Below are positions 21,817 through 35,069 of a stretch of 64,000 bases of DNA, piece by piece (position 1 is the stretch's first letter; every line of letters starts with the position of its first letter). Both the position numbers and the translations under genes were made by a program. The stretch is from Balanoglossus misakiensis (Eukaryota; Hemichordata). The stretch covers positions 6,200,001 through 6,264,000 of the forward strand of contig CM082585.2 in assembly GCA_040954595.2 (NCBI GenBank), given 5' to 3'. Under the pieces are notes generated by a model, which worked only from the letters and a program-made list of their open reading frames with translations, ran no database searches and was not told where the DNA came from.

Positions 21817-24656
21817 ATGGTAAGTTGCACAACATTCTTCAAAAATTGCATACGTATAATATTTTACAATCTAAATATGCCAATGCCGAATTAATTAACT
21901 GTTTCCTTGTCATAATTAACCACAGCACAAGCTGAAATCGTCCCAGAGGGAGAAAGTGCGGCAGTTTATAGCATTCACGAACACGGGTGAAAAGACTGCC
22001 ATTTACTGTCTGTCGCAGCACGACTGGAAGTTGGACGTCGCTTCCGATAACTATTTCACCAATCCAGAGATTTATTACCGCGAACCCAAAGCCGCAGTTG
22101 ACAAGAGAAATCTCGATAAACTCTACAACAGGTACAAAGGTAAGCAGCTCTTTCCAGAACCAGTCTGACTTGTCCAAACCTAGGGATTCTTCTAGGTCAG
22201 TCTAAAAATAGAATATGACATTGCCATCTTTGTTATTGTTTTCGTTGAACCCGAATATGTTGCTTGCCCGTGTTGCTCACGACCCACTCTCAAATTTCTT
22301 GGCGTATATGATAAAGCTTACACGTGTCTTACGTCTAGATGACTCTCTGCAGCAGGTATGATTGTTTAATATATGAAAAATCGCTGTCTTCTGGCTGTCC
22401 TGATGGTTGGACAGATATACAGGAAGTGGCTGTTACTACTCAGCTTAGTCAGTATGCTGTTTCCGGTTAGCTCATGAAAATGGCTAACTGAAGCACATAT
22501 TGTCTCGCATAGAGTCTTCAACACATATCTGCACCCCACATACGAATTCATATATTGTATATTCAAATTTCTGCTGCTGTGGTTGACAGTTACATGATGT
22601 CATTCAATCCAATGATGTGAACGATTTTTAAGAGGTCTATTGGCGCCCACCCAATACTATAAGTAGACATTACATGCCTTGGATTATATTATTAAGATAT
22701 TCAATTCCTAACTGAACTAAAATGCACTAACAATAATGCACAATAATAATGGTTTACTGTATATAGCCTCATGGACAGAGACTAGGAAAATGGCATCCAG
22801 AATATGCTGACAAAAATCTGGTCAAAATTGTCCATGTTGCAGTAAATTAATCTGTCAACAGACATCAAGGGAATAACTCTGATTCAACACATGTATATAA
22901 ATATTTAACTATCAATATTCCTTCACAGATTCACATGAAGAAGATAAAATACTTGCAGAGGGTGTTGCAAAATTTATTGACGACTTAAACTTAGATCCTA
23001 CGAGCAGGACGGTACTCATAATTGCATGGAAATTCAAAGCTGCAACGCAATGTGAATTTACGTGGAAGGAATTTATTGATGGAATGACAGAACTTGGGTG
23101 AGTACTTAAGTATTAGTACAAGGATTGTTAAGTACCTTAACCCTTTCATCACCATGGTTTGGTCCAAATCCATTGTTTTCTATGGTAAAGTTGGACCTCT
23201 TTTGAGGGATATGGGGGTGAAAGGGTTAATGTTATTGTTGCTTTTTTTTTTTTTTTAAACATAGTTTATTATGTTAAGCTTATCAAATGATGTTGCTTTA
23301 AGGCATTCATATGATAAGACTAGAATTCTGAAAAGTTCAAGGGTTTCATGATATGTCTAAATAGGTCATTTTTATAATGCAATGCAGTGTGCTCACCAGG
23401 AATTTCTGATACAGTATCGGCAAATTTGCATAACAATACATTAATTTTTGTGATAATGAGTTTATATTGTTCTCCCCTAATCAAAGGGTATCAGCTGGCA
23501 CTCTTCAATTGTTCTGGGGAGAACACTGCAATGTTTTTGTGTGATACATTTTACTCATAATCTCTTTTTTCATGTTTTGACAGTTGTGATTCTACTGAAA
23601 AACTCAAGAACAAACTCTCACATTTAGAAAATGAAATCAGAGATACAGTCAAATTTAAAGACTTGTACCAGTTTACTTTTAATTTTGCCAAAAATCCAGG
23701 CCAGAAAGGTTTAGGTAAGCAATACACTTTCACTCATACAGTATTATAATGTGGTGTCACACGGCTTCACAGATTACTGATAATTTTTGTCTAGTCAGCT
23801 GAAGTACACAAAATTCACTTGTTTGTGCTGGTGGACTCAATCAGTGCTTAACAAATATTTGTTGGGATGTTTTTGCTAGTAAGTGATACACAGTTCAAGT
23901 CTTGTATACTATTGATTCGAAGTTGCAAACTAACAATGTTTGTTGGTGTCTTGCAGATCTTGATATGGCCATAGCATATTGGAATATAGTTCTTGCGGGA
24001 AAATTTAAATTTTTAGACCTTTGGTGCAAATTCCTTAAAGTAAGTCTGAATTTTATTATTTTCTCTTCATCAGTTCATCATACCAAACTTAGATTCTTCA
24101 GTGATGCAAAATCTGAAGTCAAGTCCAATGGAACAATTAGACTTTATACCTTGCTTTATGGTATGTGTGGCAGTAGTGGACATTTTTGTTGTTGTATTTT
24201 TCTCCAGGAACATCACAAAAAGTCGATCCCGAGAGACACGTGGAATTTACTGCTGGATTTCAGTAACATGATAGCAGACGATATGGGCAATTATGATGAA
24301 GAAGGTAAGTGATCGTGAGAGGGGTGAAAAGGGGAGGAGGGGAGATCAAAGGAGGGAGAGGGGGAGTTAACAAGAGAACTGGACTTGAAAACTATCTAGA
24401 GAAAATCAGAAAATTTTCTCTGAAACAGCTAGCTCTATAGTATTTTTACATTTTCACTGGAATTTAGTTTGGCGGATTTTGTCCTTCAGTGAAAATAGTG
24501 GAATTAAAACCCAGTGAAACCGTTTTACACTACTTTTGTTTAACTCTCCTAATCCTGTTTTCTGTTTTTCTCCCCGTAGGAGCATGGCCTGTTTTGATAG
24601 ATGATTTTGTCGAGTTTGCAAAACCATTTGTTCAAGGCAAGAGCACAACAGTTTGA
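21817..24656 (+). CDS. DCUN1D1: DCN1-like protein 1/2, cullin neddylation co-E3
   Basis: Scaffold that recruits NEDD8-loaded UBE2M to cullin-RBX1. Exons: 21817-21819 (ATG only), 21926-22139, 22929-23097, 23584-23714, 23957-24039, 24208-24304 and 24580-24656; 774 nt, 257 residues, ending TGA. The start [19 protein letters not shown] followed by [16 protein letters not shown] is the N-terminal UBA-like domain. The PONY domain follows: [113 protein letters not shown]. The Asp/Ala patch that binds cullin appears kept. The family's Met-then-intron start supports the one-codon exon. It probably represents the pre-duplication DCUN1D1/DCUN1D2 gene. A TTAA MITE lies in the intron after exon 3. Confidence 0.95.
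23137..23229 (-). mobile_element. 93-bp TTAA MITE, full length (DCUN1D intron)
   Basis: TTAACCCTTTCATCACCATGG on the left and GGGGGTGAAAGGGTTAA on the right, 40 bp after a DCUN1D donor. Same orientation as the 20200 copy and the same 93-bp length. Confidence 0.88.
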
Positions 24657-26745
24657 CAGTGTAGCAACCAGTAGTGAGACTATAAACTTTCAGGACATCC
24701 AATGTAGAAAAATAATCCTACGATGTGAATAAGAACCAGCGCATGTAGAAATACATGTATTGTGGTAACGAATCCTAGCTTTCTTCTCTTTGGGAGATTT
24801 TAGTAGTTTTGATTTCAAGGTCTTTTATACCCCTTTTAATATCATTAATTTCTGCGATACCCCCGTGCGGGACAGTATTTTTTTGAGTCCTTTGTTTGTG
24901 TAAATGTTTTCAATTCCCACGCTGTGCTGAGTTGAGTTGACAAGCTCTGTTTCTTCTCACTAATCATCGCGAAATTTCCACACTCCAATATTTATTTTCC
25001 GTGTTTTGACCAGAGAGTGACAATCAGCGATCAGAATAATTACATATTTTTATGTGCCCCTGTGTTCTTAATTGATGAAAATTGTGACCCCATTTGAATT
25101 CAGATCTTTCATACTTTGTACATGTGTAGTGCAATTTTTATTCTTGGCAACCAGTGGGGGTGTATCGATACACACAAGAGTGTTCGTTCACCAGATTCAA
25201 CTGCTACCTGTACTGTGAGATTTAACTAATCACCTTCCAAGCTTGCGTTTTGTAACCAGAGCTCTTAGGTGTAGGTTGTGCATACATCACACTTGTCTGA
25301 TAAATAAGCTGGCCGGAAAACCAGAAAATTATAAGCAAGGGTGTTCATATCAAGGCTTTCATGGGTAATTATGAGGTGAACTGAGGACATCAGGAGTGGA
25401 TCAGGCACAACTTATCTGATTAGCAGCGCACACACACAGTTGTTCATACCGGGTAAATGCCACAAGATCTACTACATTTTTCCTATTTTCTCTATTGATG
25501 TAGATGAAAATGAGTTATTTCATTTCCCTTGGAACAACATTTCTTTACAAGTATCATCAGAAATTGCAATTACTTGTACCTCACATTGATCTGATAACAA
25601 AACAAATTGGTGTTGGATTTTCCTTTGAAAGATCCATACTATGCCAACACAGTTTGGTTCTTTGAGCCAAGTCTCGTACAGTCTATAGGAAAATCATAAT
25701 AGTAGAATAGTTTCCAAGCGAATTCTCCATAGAAACTTTATGGTAGAATTACAGAGAAAAATCTGGCTCTGAGGAACTGTGTGTACATTTTAACCTGCCT
25801 TCCTATTTATATTAAAAGTTTAAGCGAAATTGCCATTTAACAATGTGAACATGGATTTTTATTTTCTAAATATTGCAGTTCCTGTACACTCACTGATTTT
25901 GACATGACATATCTGACAGTACAGTTGTGGTACGATTTCAAATTATCTGTCCACTTTCTTTCTATCTGCCCGTTTGTGACATGATCATCTTACAGTTTGT
26001 GGTCCTGTGTTTTTTTTCTTTCTTTGAAAAGTAGTGCCTCCTTATCGAAATTCATCGGCCACACAACATGCAAATAATTGTTAACTTGAAGGGTCCATTC
26101 TTGACACTACTTGGTACTTTTAATACTGTAGCAAACAACTCACATTTGATAGACCAGGTGACTTCTTGAAGAAGGGTGGAGCCTTCATGTCAACATAAAA
26201 CATTGCGATGATGTCAAGTTACTGTAAAATATTTCAGTACAGAACAGCCTTTGGACAGCTCCATACAAGTCCAAGCATTGCAACAGGCCGGCACCATGAC
26301 CTCTGTGTGACCTTACATCCTGGTACTTTTGAGATGATACCTAATATGGAAAACTCAACATTCATTGGCCGTGGTTGGCTCTTACAGAGCTTTGAATTGA
26401 AAACTGGATTCACACAGACAAAAATGCCAGAATGTATTGGACTTGTGTTATGAAATAGGCATATTCTAGGAATCATAAAAATTTGCGCCTGCATAAAGCT
26501 ATGAAGCATTTTACACCGGAAATTAATTAACAAAAAGTGCTCGCTGCTCTTGACATTTTAACTGTAGTATTGCTTTGATTTGATACTTGTTTAGCGTATT
26601 TGAAATTGACATCGAGGTGTGTAAGATTTCCTTTGTTATAATAACACACAACAATATGACTGTGTAAATTTTCTGTACATATACTTTAGTCAACTAGATG
26701 TTGTAGGGTAAGACTAATTCTAGGAATAAAGTCTTGATTGTACAT
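24657..26745 (+). other. DCUN1D 3' UTR (probable)
   Basis: About 2.1 kb without supported exons. AATAAA at 26725-26730 is the likely polyadenylation signal. The transcript converges with AIFM2. Confidence 0.5.
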
Positions 26746-26927
26746 CATTCATAATGAATGCAAGAATCTCGGGTGTCCTGATTTCTAGGCGAACATGCCC
26801 AGGGAAGTAACTCGAAAAAAGGTATTGAATTCACAATTTTTATGAACCATATGAATTTTGGAAAGTCAAGTGTGTACACTGAACTAGATATGGCATTTAT
26901 TGGCCTAGAAAGGTCTTATAGGAAAGC

Positions 26928-27128
26928 GGTCATCGCGCCGCATGGGTGTCCCCCTTGATGAGAATATGTCCTCCCATACCAGCGCAAACCCCACTGCAGT
27001 CGCCACGACCTACTAGGATCTTCAATTGCTGTCATGCGCAGTCTTTGCTACGGTTGGCTGCTTTGTTCATTCTAAGAATTCTCTAATTTCTGTAATGTTT
27101 GTAAACAAACAAATGCGGCGCGATGACC
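26928..27128. mobile_element. Possible 201-bp element with 16-bp perfect terminal inverted repeats
   Basis: GGTCATCGCGCCGCAT at 26928-26943 is exactly inverted at 27113-27128 (ATGCGGCGCGATGACC). No clear target duplication. The interior is non-coding. It lies between the convergent DCUN1D and AIFM2 3' ends. Confidence 0.6.
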
Positions 27129-27336
27129 CCTTGACTTTAAATCTCTGAGTGGCAACACAGTACTGTTATTTGCTTCAAATTTAGCAGGCGCAAAACTCTC
27201 CCAGCGTCAAGCTGAGAAAATTCTCCTGTACATTTTATTTTCATGCACCACAAAGGGTCAATATGGGAGCTACAGTGTCAACTGCGCTATTATTGCATTA
27301 ATGGTAATAAACGTTTGTAAGTGAAAGAAAGTAAGC

Positions 27337-28188
27337 TTTATTGAAACAGCAACTCAGTAAACAAGATACGGCAAAGCAGAAGTAACTACATCTCGAATTC
27401 AGAATATTGCACATATTAACTATTTGACAACTAATACTGAGCTTAATTTAAGATTTGCAGTTCATTTAAATACAGTACATATGTATGACCTATAAAAACA
27501 AGTTCTAATTTAACCTGGCCCATAATTCCTTCTATATGTTCTTGCAAACAAAGTCCCAACTCTTGCTATAGACTCATTTCACCCAAACGCTATTTATAAA
27601 TTAATCAAACCATGGCTACAATTCACCTGTTCAAACTTCATGTTGAACAGCCAATCACAAATCATCTTGTAAAACATGCAAATTTCTTACACCGGCCACC
27701 ATAAAATATATGGAACACCTTCAGCGAATTGTTTTACATTATTTTTAATCATTTCACCATCTTTCATCAAAACAGTTTGAAAATAGGGTACTTCATAAAT
27801 TGTTAATTGAGGATATCACATGTAAATGAGTCTGAGAGACAATAGTAAAACCCACCACTCACTATTGGAAACATTTCAAAAAAGTAAAAAAAAAGTCAAA
27901 TCGAAAAAAAATCAAATTTACAAATCTACATCTACAAACAACCTAAGCTTTTGATAGCTAGTTTAATAGACTAACCTATCAACAAAATCTACATTTCATA
28001 AATGTAAACACTTCTCAAATTTAAATACTGGTATATCACAAAAACATGGCTGGAAGCATAATTCTGGTGGTGTGATCGTCAACAAAACTATACCATACAA
28101 ACTACATTTTAAAATATAAGTTTAGTAATACTTTCTTGAGATATGACGTCATTGAATGTCAATCACAATGTACTACATTACACTATGT
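27337..28188 (-). other. AIFM2 3' UTR (probable)
   Basis: AATAAA on the minus strand at 27342-27337 lies about 850 bp past the stop. The interval is AT-rich with no exon seen. Confidence 0.55.
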
Positions 28189-30433
28189 CTAGTCCGTTGG
28201 CTCTTTTAACCCAAAATCTTTCCAATATTTCCCGACGAACACATCGCTGCTTTTAAGGTTACGCGTGACAAAACTGCCGAACACAAGACCAAAGGGAACT
28301 TGAAAAGCACCGCCCTGACGACCGATCGATAGGAGCATCATGGGCCCAGCTGTGAAAAAAAAGGAAAGAGGTCATGTCATAATTTGCAAAAAAAATTGTT
28401 TCCCCCAGAAATCAAATGGTTTTCCCTTTATATGTATGAAATGTCAAAAACGCTTACCTGGTTTGTATGGAGATTTGGGTTTTCCTAGAGCCTCCTTAAA
28501 GAGATTGTCAGCCAAGAGATCAGCCTGCAGTCCAGCTCTGTACGCCATTTTTGTCTCATTGACATTATTGCAGTCACCGATGGCATAGACTTGTTCGCAG
28601 CCGTCCACTTGCAAAAATTCATTCACTCGTAGCCGTTCTTTCTCGTCCATTTTGTCAGCTACATCGATAAATAAGAGTACACCTCGATTTGTTAAAGCTG
28701 AGTCTTTGAAGATTGAGAAACCTCTCAGCTTTATACCTCATTTCTGTTCGTAAACCCCTTAGCTCACCCTACTTTTGGTAAACCCCTTAGCTTACCCACT
28801 TTTGTTTGTAAACCCCTTAGCTTAACCACTTTTGTTTGTAAACTCCTTAGCTTACCCCACATTTGTTCTTCAACCCCTTAGCTTATTTCACTTTTGTTCT
28901 TCAACCCCTTAGCTTACCCACTTTTGTTCTGCAGCCCCTTAGCTTACCCCCACTTTTCACAACGTCTACTTCGGTGTCCACTATAACCTGGCTGTCCGTT
29001 ATTTTACCAGACCCGCATTTGAGAAAAATCCAATGTCTTACTTACCTATGCTTGCAGAATAGGCCATGGAGTTGACCTTTAACCCAGTGCAACTAAGCGC
29101 CAACTCGGTTTCCAGTTCGACTCCCTTTTCAGTGACCACTTTGAACTTTTCTTTTGTATACTCCTCTGGGATGTCATCCATGTTCGTCACCCTGTCAGCT
29201 GTAAATTGATAAATTTATTATTCTTGATATATTTCTAAATATTGTCAATGTATAATTGGAATATCTAACATGTACAGGTAAAATGAAGGCTAGAAAACAC
29301 ATTATTTCACTGAAAGCAGTCTTTAGCAAGTCAAGAAAAAAATTTCCAAAATGGACGCTCGAAAAATGTAAGAGAAATGAAAGATAGCTATCAGAACTAT
29401 TAGAAACATGATGTTGTCAAGACTTACATAGCACAAGTTTCACATTAAGCGCCTGCAACTGCGCCTTGACTTCCTTTTGGAAACCCTCCGACAGGTGGTC
29501 ACTTACAAGGTTGTCATGGGGATGCACGATTGTCACTTGTTTTTCCTTGAAGTCCGTGGCAATCTCACCTGCCAGCTCGACACCTACAGCGCCCCCACCG
29601 ACAATGACAATACTGTTCGCTTTCTGAATCTGCAATGAGATATAAGGAAACAATAAAAATTTTATCATGTTTTTCAGCGTTTTTTATGATATAAATCTAT
29701 ATCAGCATTTTTGCACTAAAATTCTGTGGAAATTACACCATGAATATGTAATTCACGTTCACATGCATGCATAATTAATGTGTTACATGCATATGTAAAC
29801 TTGGGTCTCCAAACCTCTTCCATTTGTGTCCTGTACATACTAACGGCTTGCTCCATCGTTGTTGTCATCATCAATTTGGCGGGAAACATCCCCAGGGACC
29901 CCGTTGCTATGACGAGATGTGTGAAGTGAATGATTTCGTCACCGGCTACTAAAATGACAGATTTCTCTTCTAAGTTGATGGCACGGACAACTCCCTGCTT
30001 GAAATTTTCACCAAACATGTCTCGGTATGGAATTAACGTTTTCTTGGCGAATCCTAGAAAAATGATAACCAGTATTGTTGTAAATCGAATTATAATACCT
30101 GTTGTCATCCGTTGTCTTGGTTAGAGTCCTTTGACATGCAAATAGCAAAATTAAAAAAAATAGACGACAAGGCTAGACTTTGTGTTGAGCATAGCAAAAA
30201 ATCACACGAGCTGGATTCTAGACTAACTAAAGAGATAATGCTCGTCTCACCGACTTACCTGCCTGTACTGAAGATCTCAACGCCCCGATATTCATGTGCA
30301 TAGCATCTTTGCTGTCAATCAACGTGAATTTGCACCGGCCTTTCAACCGCGTGGCCAGCTGGCATCCTGCGAAGCCCCCTCCGACTATTACTATGTGTGA
30401 TGTCTCGGGCAAACTCGAAGAATTACTCCCCAT
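28189..30433 (-). CDS. AIFM2: Ferroptosis suppressor protein 1 / AIFM2-like NAD(P)H oxidoreductase
   Basis: Flavoprotein that reduces ubiquinone (and vitamin K in vertebrates), limiting lipid peroxidation at membranes. Exons in transcript order: 30433-30259, 30053-29815, 29629-29428, 29198-29046, 28658-28458 and 28349-28189; 1131 nt, 376 residues, TAG stop. The MGSNSSS N-terminus is an N-myristoylation signal, as in the vertebrate protein. The FAD Rossmann motif is VIVGGGFAG (residues 15-23). GFAKKT follows at exon 2 and ATGSLGMFP near residue 110. The NAD(P)H motif is VIVGGGAVGVELAGE (145-159, Glu156 kept). YAIGDC has Asp285, the FAD residue. NLKSSDVF near residue 356 aligns with the family's catalytic lysine region. 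The exon 2 donor GAGGTTTGG is non-standard beyond GT. A 30-bp minisatellite occupies the intron after exon 4. Confidence 0.94.
28748..28958. repeat. About 30-bp minisatellite, 7 imperfect units (AIFM2 intron)
   Basis: Repeating CCCCTTAGCTTACCC and ACTTTTGTTTGTAAA segments, seven occurrences of CTTAGCT at about 30-bp spacing. Units drift from GTAAACC to TTCAACC towards the right. Confidence 0.9.
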
Positions 30434-30646
30434 GGTGCTGGAAATTTGTGGAAAGTCTGGAGAAAAAAGAGAAACAATGGGAGAAAAAAATATAGGCACA
30501 TGTGTCCTTAATTCACATGGAGAGATTATCGTGGGTGATTTTGTCGGATTGTTCTTATTTTCGGATTATTCCAAAACAACGCATGACGTGGAAGTTGTTT
30601 GAGTTTTTGAAGTAAAAAGAAAGAACTTGAATCAGAGACGTAATAT

Positions 30647-30827
30647 TCATTCATTCATTCGTTCATTCATTCATTCATTCATTCATTCATTCATTCATTC
30701 ATTCATTCATTCATTCATTCATTCATTCATTCATTCATTCATTCATTCATTCACTCACTCACTCACTCACTCACTCACTCATTCATTCACTCATTCATTC
30801 ATTCATTCATTCATTCATTCATTCATA
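30647..30827. repeat. CATT/CACT tetranucleotide microsatellite
   Basis: About 45 units, with an internal CACT block near 30752-30780 bounded by CATT on both sides. Upstream of AIFM2. Confidence 0.97.
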
Positions 30828-32972
30828 AACAAACTGGTCAACGTCACTATACTATTCTTAAAGGGAGCGTTCATTTACTATGGCTGGAGTGGGGCGGGTA
30901 GGCAAATTTATCGTGCTTACGCGTTATATTGTATACGTGTATTAATCGCTACCTCTACAAACCACAGACAATTACACAAGATAATTATGTAAAACGAATG
31001 TAATGAGTGATTTCTATTATGTAATATTATCGTAATGCAATGAAGATGTCAATGAGTACCAGCACAATTTGAAATCACAGTACTGGCCCGAGTTGTAGGA
31101 ATGCATATTTTTATACGTCGCCCGACCCTTTTACTGGAATTATTTGAGGTCGATCAAGACGCATTTCTGACTTGAAGATGGGTTGAAATCAGGCTGGGTT
31201 TGGATAAAAAAAAATCAACGCCGATCTGTTCAATTGGTTGGTACCATCTGCTTAATATTAATTACCGTCAGGTGGCTACCCTAAATAGATGTTTATCACC
31301 TTTGTTAGTTATGTGGTTTCGGTTGGAACCAAGTTGGCAGCGGGTGATACCAGAACCGCGCTGCTCGAGTGGGAACTCGGAACAGGTGGTTGCATTACTG
31401 TCTCTACAATTATGCAGTGTTGAGTGTTAATATGTGTAAGGGGCCCATTATATGAATATGCAACATTACTACACATCTCTCCGTGTGGGTTACCAGTTAG
31501 CGAGATGTGTGGTCGTTAGTGTGAGAGTTCAGATCTTTCTCCTTGAAGATAGGCTAATATTACGATGGTTGTGTACTGTTGCAATGAACGGCTGGTCCTT
31601 AAATGGGTGCGGCAGCCGTTTATTATTTAGCATGTTAACTTGCTCGATTAATCTCCGATGACACTCGGCAACAACCCGTGGCCAGTGCTAGTTTGCATTG
31701 ACGTCCGCAACAATAGTCTGTCTCAGAATTTTTCTCTCTCCAAATATACATAGACACATAACCCGCAGATCTGCAAGGATACGTGTTTACCAGCCTTCGT
31801 CAATATACCACCATGTTTAGTGTTTGTAGCGCACCTCATATACTTTCATGGCGATCCAATGTCAAATAATACATCGTAAAACATAACTGTCTATTTATAA
31901 CGCAGCACAGAGCATTCATTGCAGAGACCGTCCAGAAACCAAGCAAACCAGATGTGAACTGAATATGCCCCCGTGGTTGAACTTTCTTGTGCCAAAATAA
32001 TTTTAGATGTGAACTACAACTTTGACTGTAAATTATTGTAGGCACGTTTTAACAAATTTTGGCGCTATGATTATCGACATGAACCCCCAAAGTTCTCGGC
32101 ATTACACTCTCGCGAAGAACAACATCTGTAGTAAATATTTCTGACAAGAAAGTGTGAAATTTCTTTTAAGGTGTCTGCGCTTTAGCGTTAGTGGAAATTG
32201 ATTTTCGCTGCACTTATAGGTTACTATTGAGTGCATAGGTCATAACTGGCGCGTCTGATATTTCTTATTAAAACATTTAATTAAGAGTCTGTGAGAGTGA
32301 AAACATGATAACGTTGTCATGCGCAGTCCTCAGTTCGATCTGCGCATGTCCACCCAACTCAGTGCAGCGCCAAGCGTATTTTAATAACGTGGTATATCAT
32401 GTACGTGTCTCGAACAATGTAGACAAACATTTTATGTGTTATATTTAGAAATTAAAGACATGAGTAAGGGCTCTAACCACTGACAATACAGCATGCCCCA
32501 TTAGATTTACGACGAACATTTTACGGTAAATTAAAGCTGACTTGCAAAACTACCAAGTTTTTTTGATGAAAATAGACGGGACAATTTCGTTCTATCGATT
32601 TTTGCATTACATGTTTACTATTCATAGTTGTGAACTGGCGGAGATATATACCCAAAGAAATTATTTGCACACTCAAATTTACCCCTATATTTCTTGTAGA
32701 GTATAATAACAAGCAGACACACACCTATTGGGCGCAACAAAATTAGTTTGGAACGTTAATTATCAAAATAATAGGAAAATACGCTGCGCACTACAGATAG
32801 ACGATATGAAGCAGGGATGGGACACGCCCCTCGGACGGTTATGTTCAACAAAAGTTTTTGTAGTGTATTTATAGATATATAAGTCTATCCGATGTACATG
32901 TACTTGTCTCTTCTGGATGCATACACGTCAACGAAATTGTGTTGCATTGTTGCAAAGTTGCATATCTTTCCG

Positions 32973-33060
<88 letters not shown>
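32973..33060. repeat. GAT trinucleotide microsatellite
   Basis: About 29 uninterrupted GAT units, the purest triplet run in the window, which suggests recent expansion. Confidence 0.97.
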
Positions 33061-35069
33061 CTACTTAATGACGACTAATATGAGTGCGCCAGTGCAGACA
33101 CTGTCATTTTGACAAGTTCAGACAAGGACCAATTTTCATCAATGGCTATAAAACTGTTTACTTATGATCATTCAATGTATATTTTACTCTATTAAATGTA
33201 TTCGATAGAGGAGCGCAGAATATAGTGGCGTTCTGAGCAACTGACGAGCAATAACTTGACATCATTGCTGTCGATCATTTAATCGATGGCGTGGGGTACA
33301 CTAGCTTGTGTCTCTTCATGTCAATTTACCACGGACAGAAATATTAACTCGAATTTATAGATTATGCACAAATAATTAATGAGAGCGTGCATGCGCGTGT
33401 GTATAAACGAGGATTTACGTTACCTTAGAGTCAGCAGTTGTCACTTGAAGTTGAGCGAACGCAGGACAGTTCCGTCAGCCAACACACGGATCTAACATTG
33501 AGATATTCAAAAACAATGACTCGGACCCCAGAAATATCTCAGCTAGCTCGGTAACCGTCCAAATATATGAATAATATGCTAATATCTCAACCGGTATTTA
33601 GGCAAACCCGTACTAATTTTATTTTTCCTAAAATAACTTGTTTTAAACTCTCCCTGGGAATGTCGGTTTGAATAAATTAACCCATTGGTGTTAACCAATC
33701 GTCTCTGTCCGTTTCCCATGTTCCAAAGATATGGTGATTAATTTTTATATAGGCTTGAACTCTATCTTACTACATGATCATTAAAATTCGTTGTAAACAA
33801 CCACAATGTTTGATGTTTCGAAATATGTTAATCGTTGTCGTTTCGGGCATCTTTAATGCGATATTAGATTAAATTACAAATGCGTTTGCCCGGTGTAGCT
33901 GAATTGCCGCATATATGAGAAGACGGCATAACCATGGTAATGAAATATCATGTACATTTTAGAATTGCGACCATTTGGAAAAATGGAAACTCCGTCTTTG
34001 CTTACTACACATAGAATAAAGTACTGCTTGCATGCCTACAACAATAATTGCGATAGATTGTATGGTGAAAAGTTTGTCTGGGAATTTATCTTTGAGTTTA
34101 TCGTACAACCCCCTTTTCTCGGATGGGAGTTTTTTTGCAATTGTCTTGCTGAAATGGTGACAACGCCTTCGCTTGCGTGTGAACTGGACAGCTGGATGGA
34201 AATTTGCAATTGCTGTACGTCCATACTAGAGCTATATATGAACAAGTTGAAGCAGCGTTGCTCGGCCATTAGAGATAGAGGTACCGGTACCCGCCATTTG
34301 TTGGCTTGGCCTGAATGCTAATCTTCGTTGCATATTGTAACTCACTTACAGTTGCGTCAGGTGGCGATACCAATCACGCGCATAAATTTATTCTACCACC
34401 GATCTGAAATTTTGGTTATTAAAGGTCGTCAGCAATAGAGTAGCCGGAGAGGAGGCCTGTATCCTTTCACGTTTATTCTTTTTAAAGGAACGTGCATAGA
34501 CAACCATTTGTTTCCCAGACAAGGGCTATTGTTTATTTGGACGTGCCCACGTGTAGAAATGCAGACACATGGGCCGAATGTGTGGTGCGTCATCACTTGG
34601 TTGTTTATCGCTGTTTTGGTGTCCTGTGTGGACGTACTGGTCAATATTTACAGGTAGGCCTACTCCCAAAATAAACTAATCATTCCTACCAGCCACGTGG
34701 GGCTTTCCTATAACTCAGAGGAGTTTGAAGAAAGTTGGGAATTTGTAGGCGAATATGGGAGACGGTGTCGGGAAGGAAGGGAAGGAAGTCCCTGGACTTG
34801 TCTCGAGAGGGCGCCATCGTGACCCCTTTTGAACCCTGGGACAACCCCGACCTTTGACCTCACCGGCCGAACATCATGATCCCATGAAGATGTAGTTGAT
34901 AAGCAAAATCGGTATTTATTATCGCACCGTTCATCAGTACACCGTCCGTCTACCACTGTGATCAGTAGGTATAGAAGGCAGATCCGTATGCAAGTCCACA
35001 AGCTGATGTATGACCTCAGTTTTGCTTTAGCGCGCAAATCACAACACTGCCACAGCGCCTTCCAACGAA

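Larger units (their letters stand above)
30434..35069. other. Intergenic region between divergent AIFM2 and GK5
   Basis: About 4.6 kb with no exon I can support. It contains CATT (30647-30827) and GAT (32973-33060) microsatellites and otherwise AT-rich unique sequence. TATAAAC near 33402 followed by a TCAGCAGT-like initiator is a possible promoter with no recognised gene. 34700-35069 should contain GK5 5' sequence. Confidence 0.5.

Noticed and set aside
34708-35037. 109-codon minus-strand frame upstream of GK5
   Set aside because: No recognisable domain, no splice or promoter support; lies in the probable GK5 5' region.
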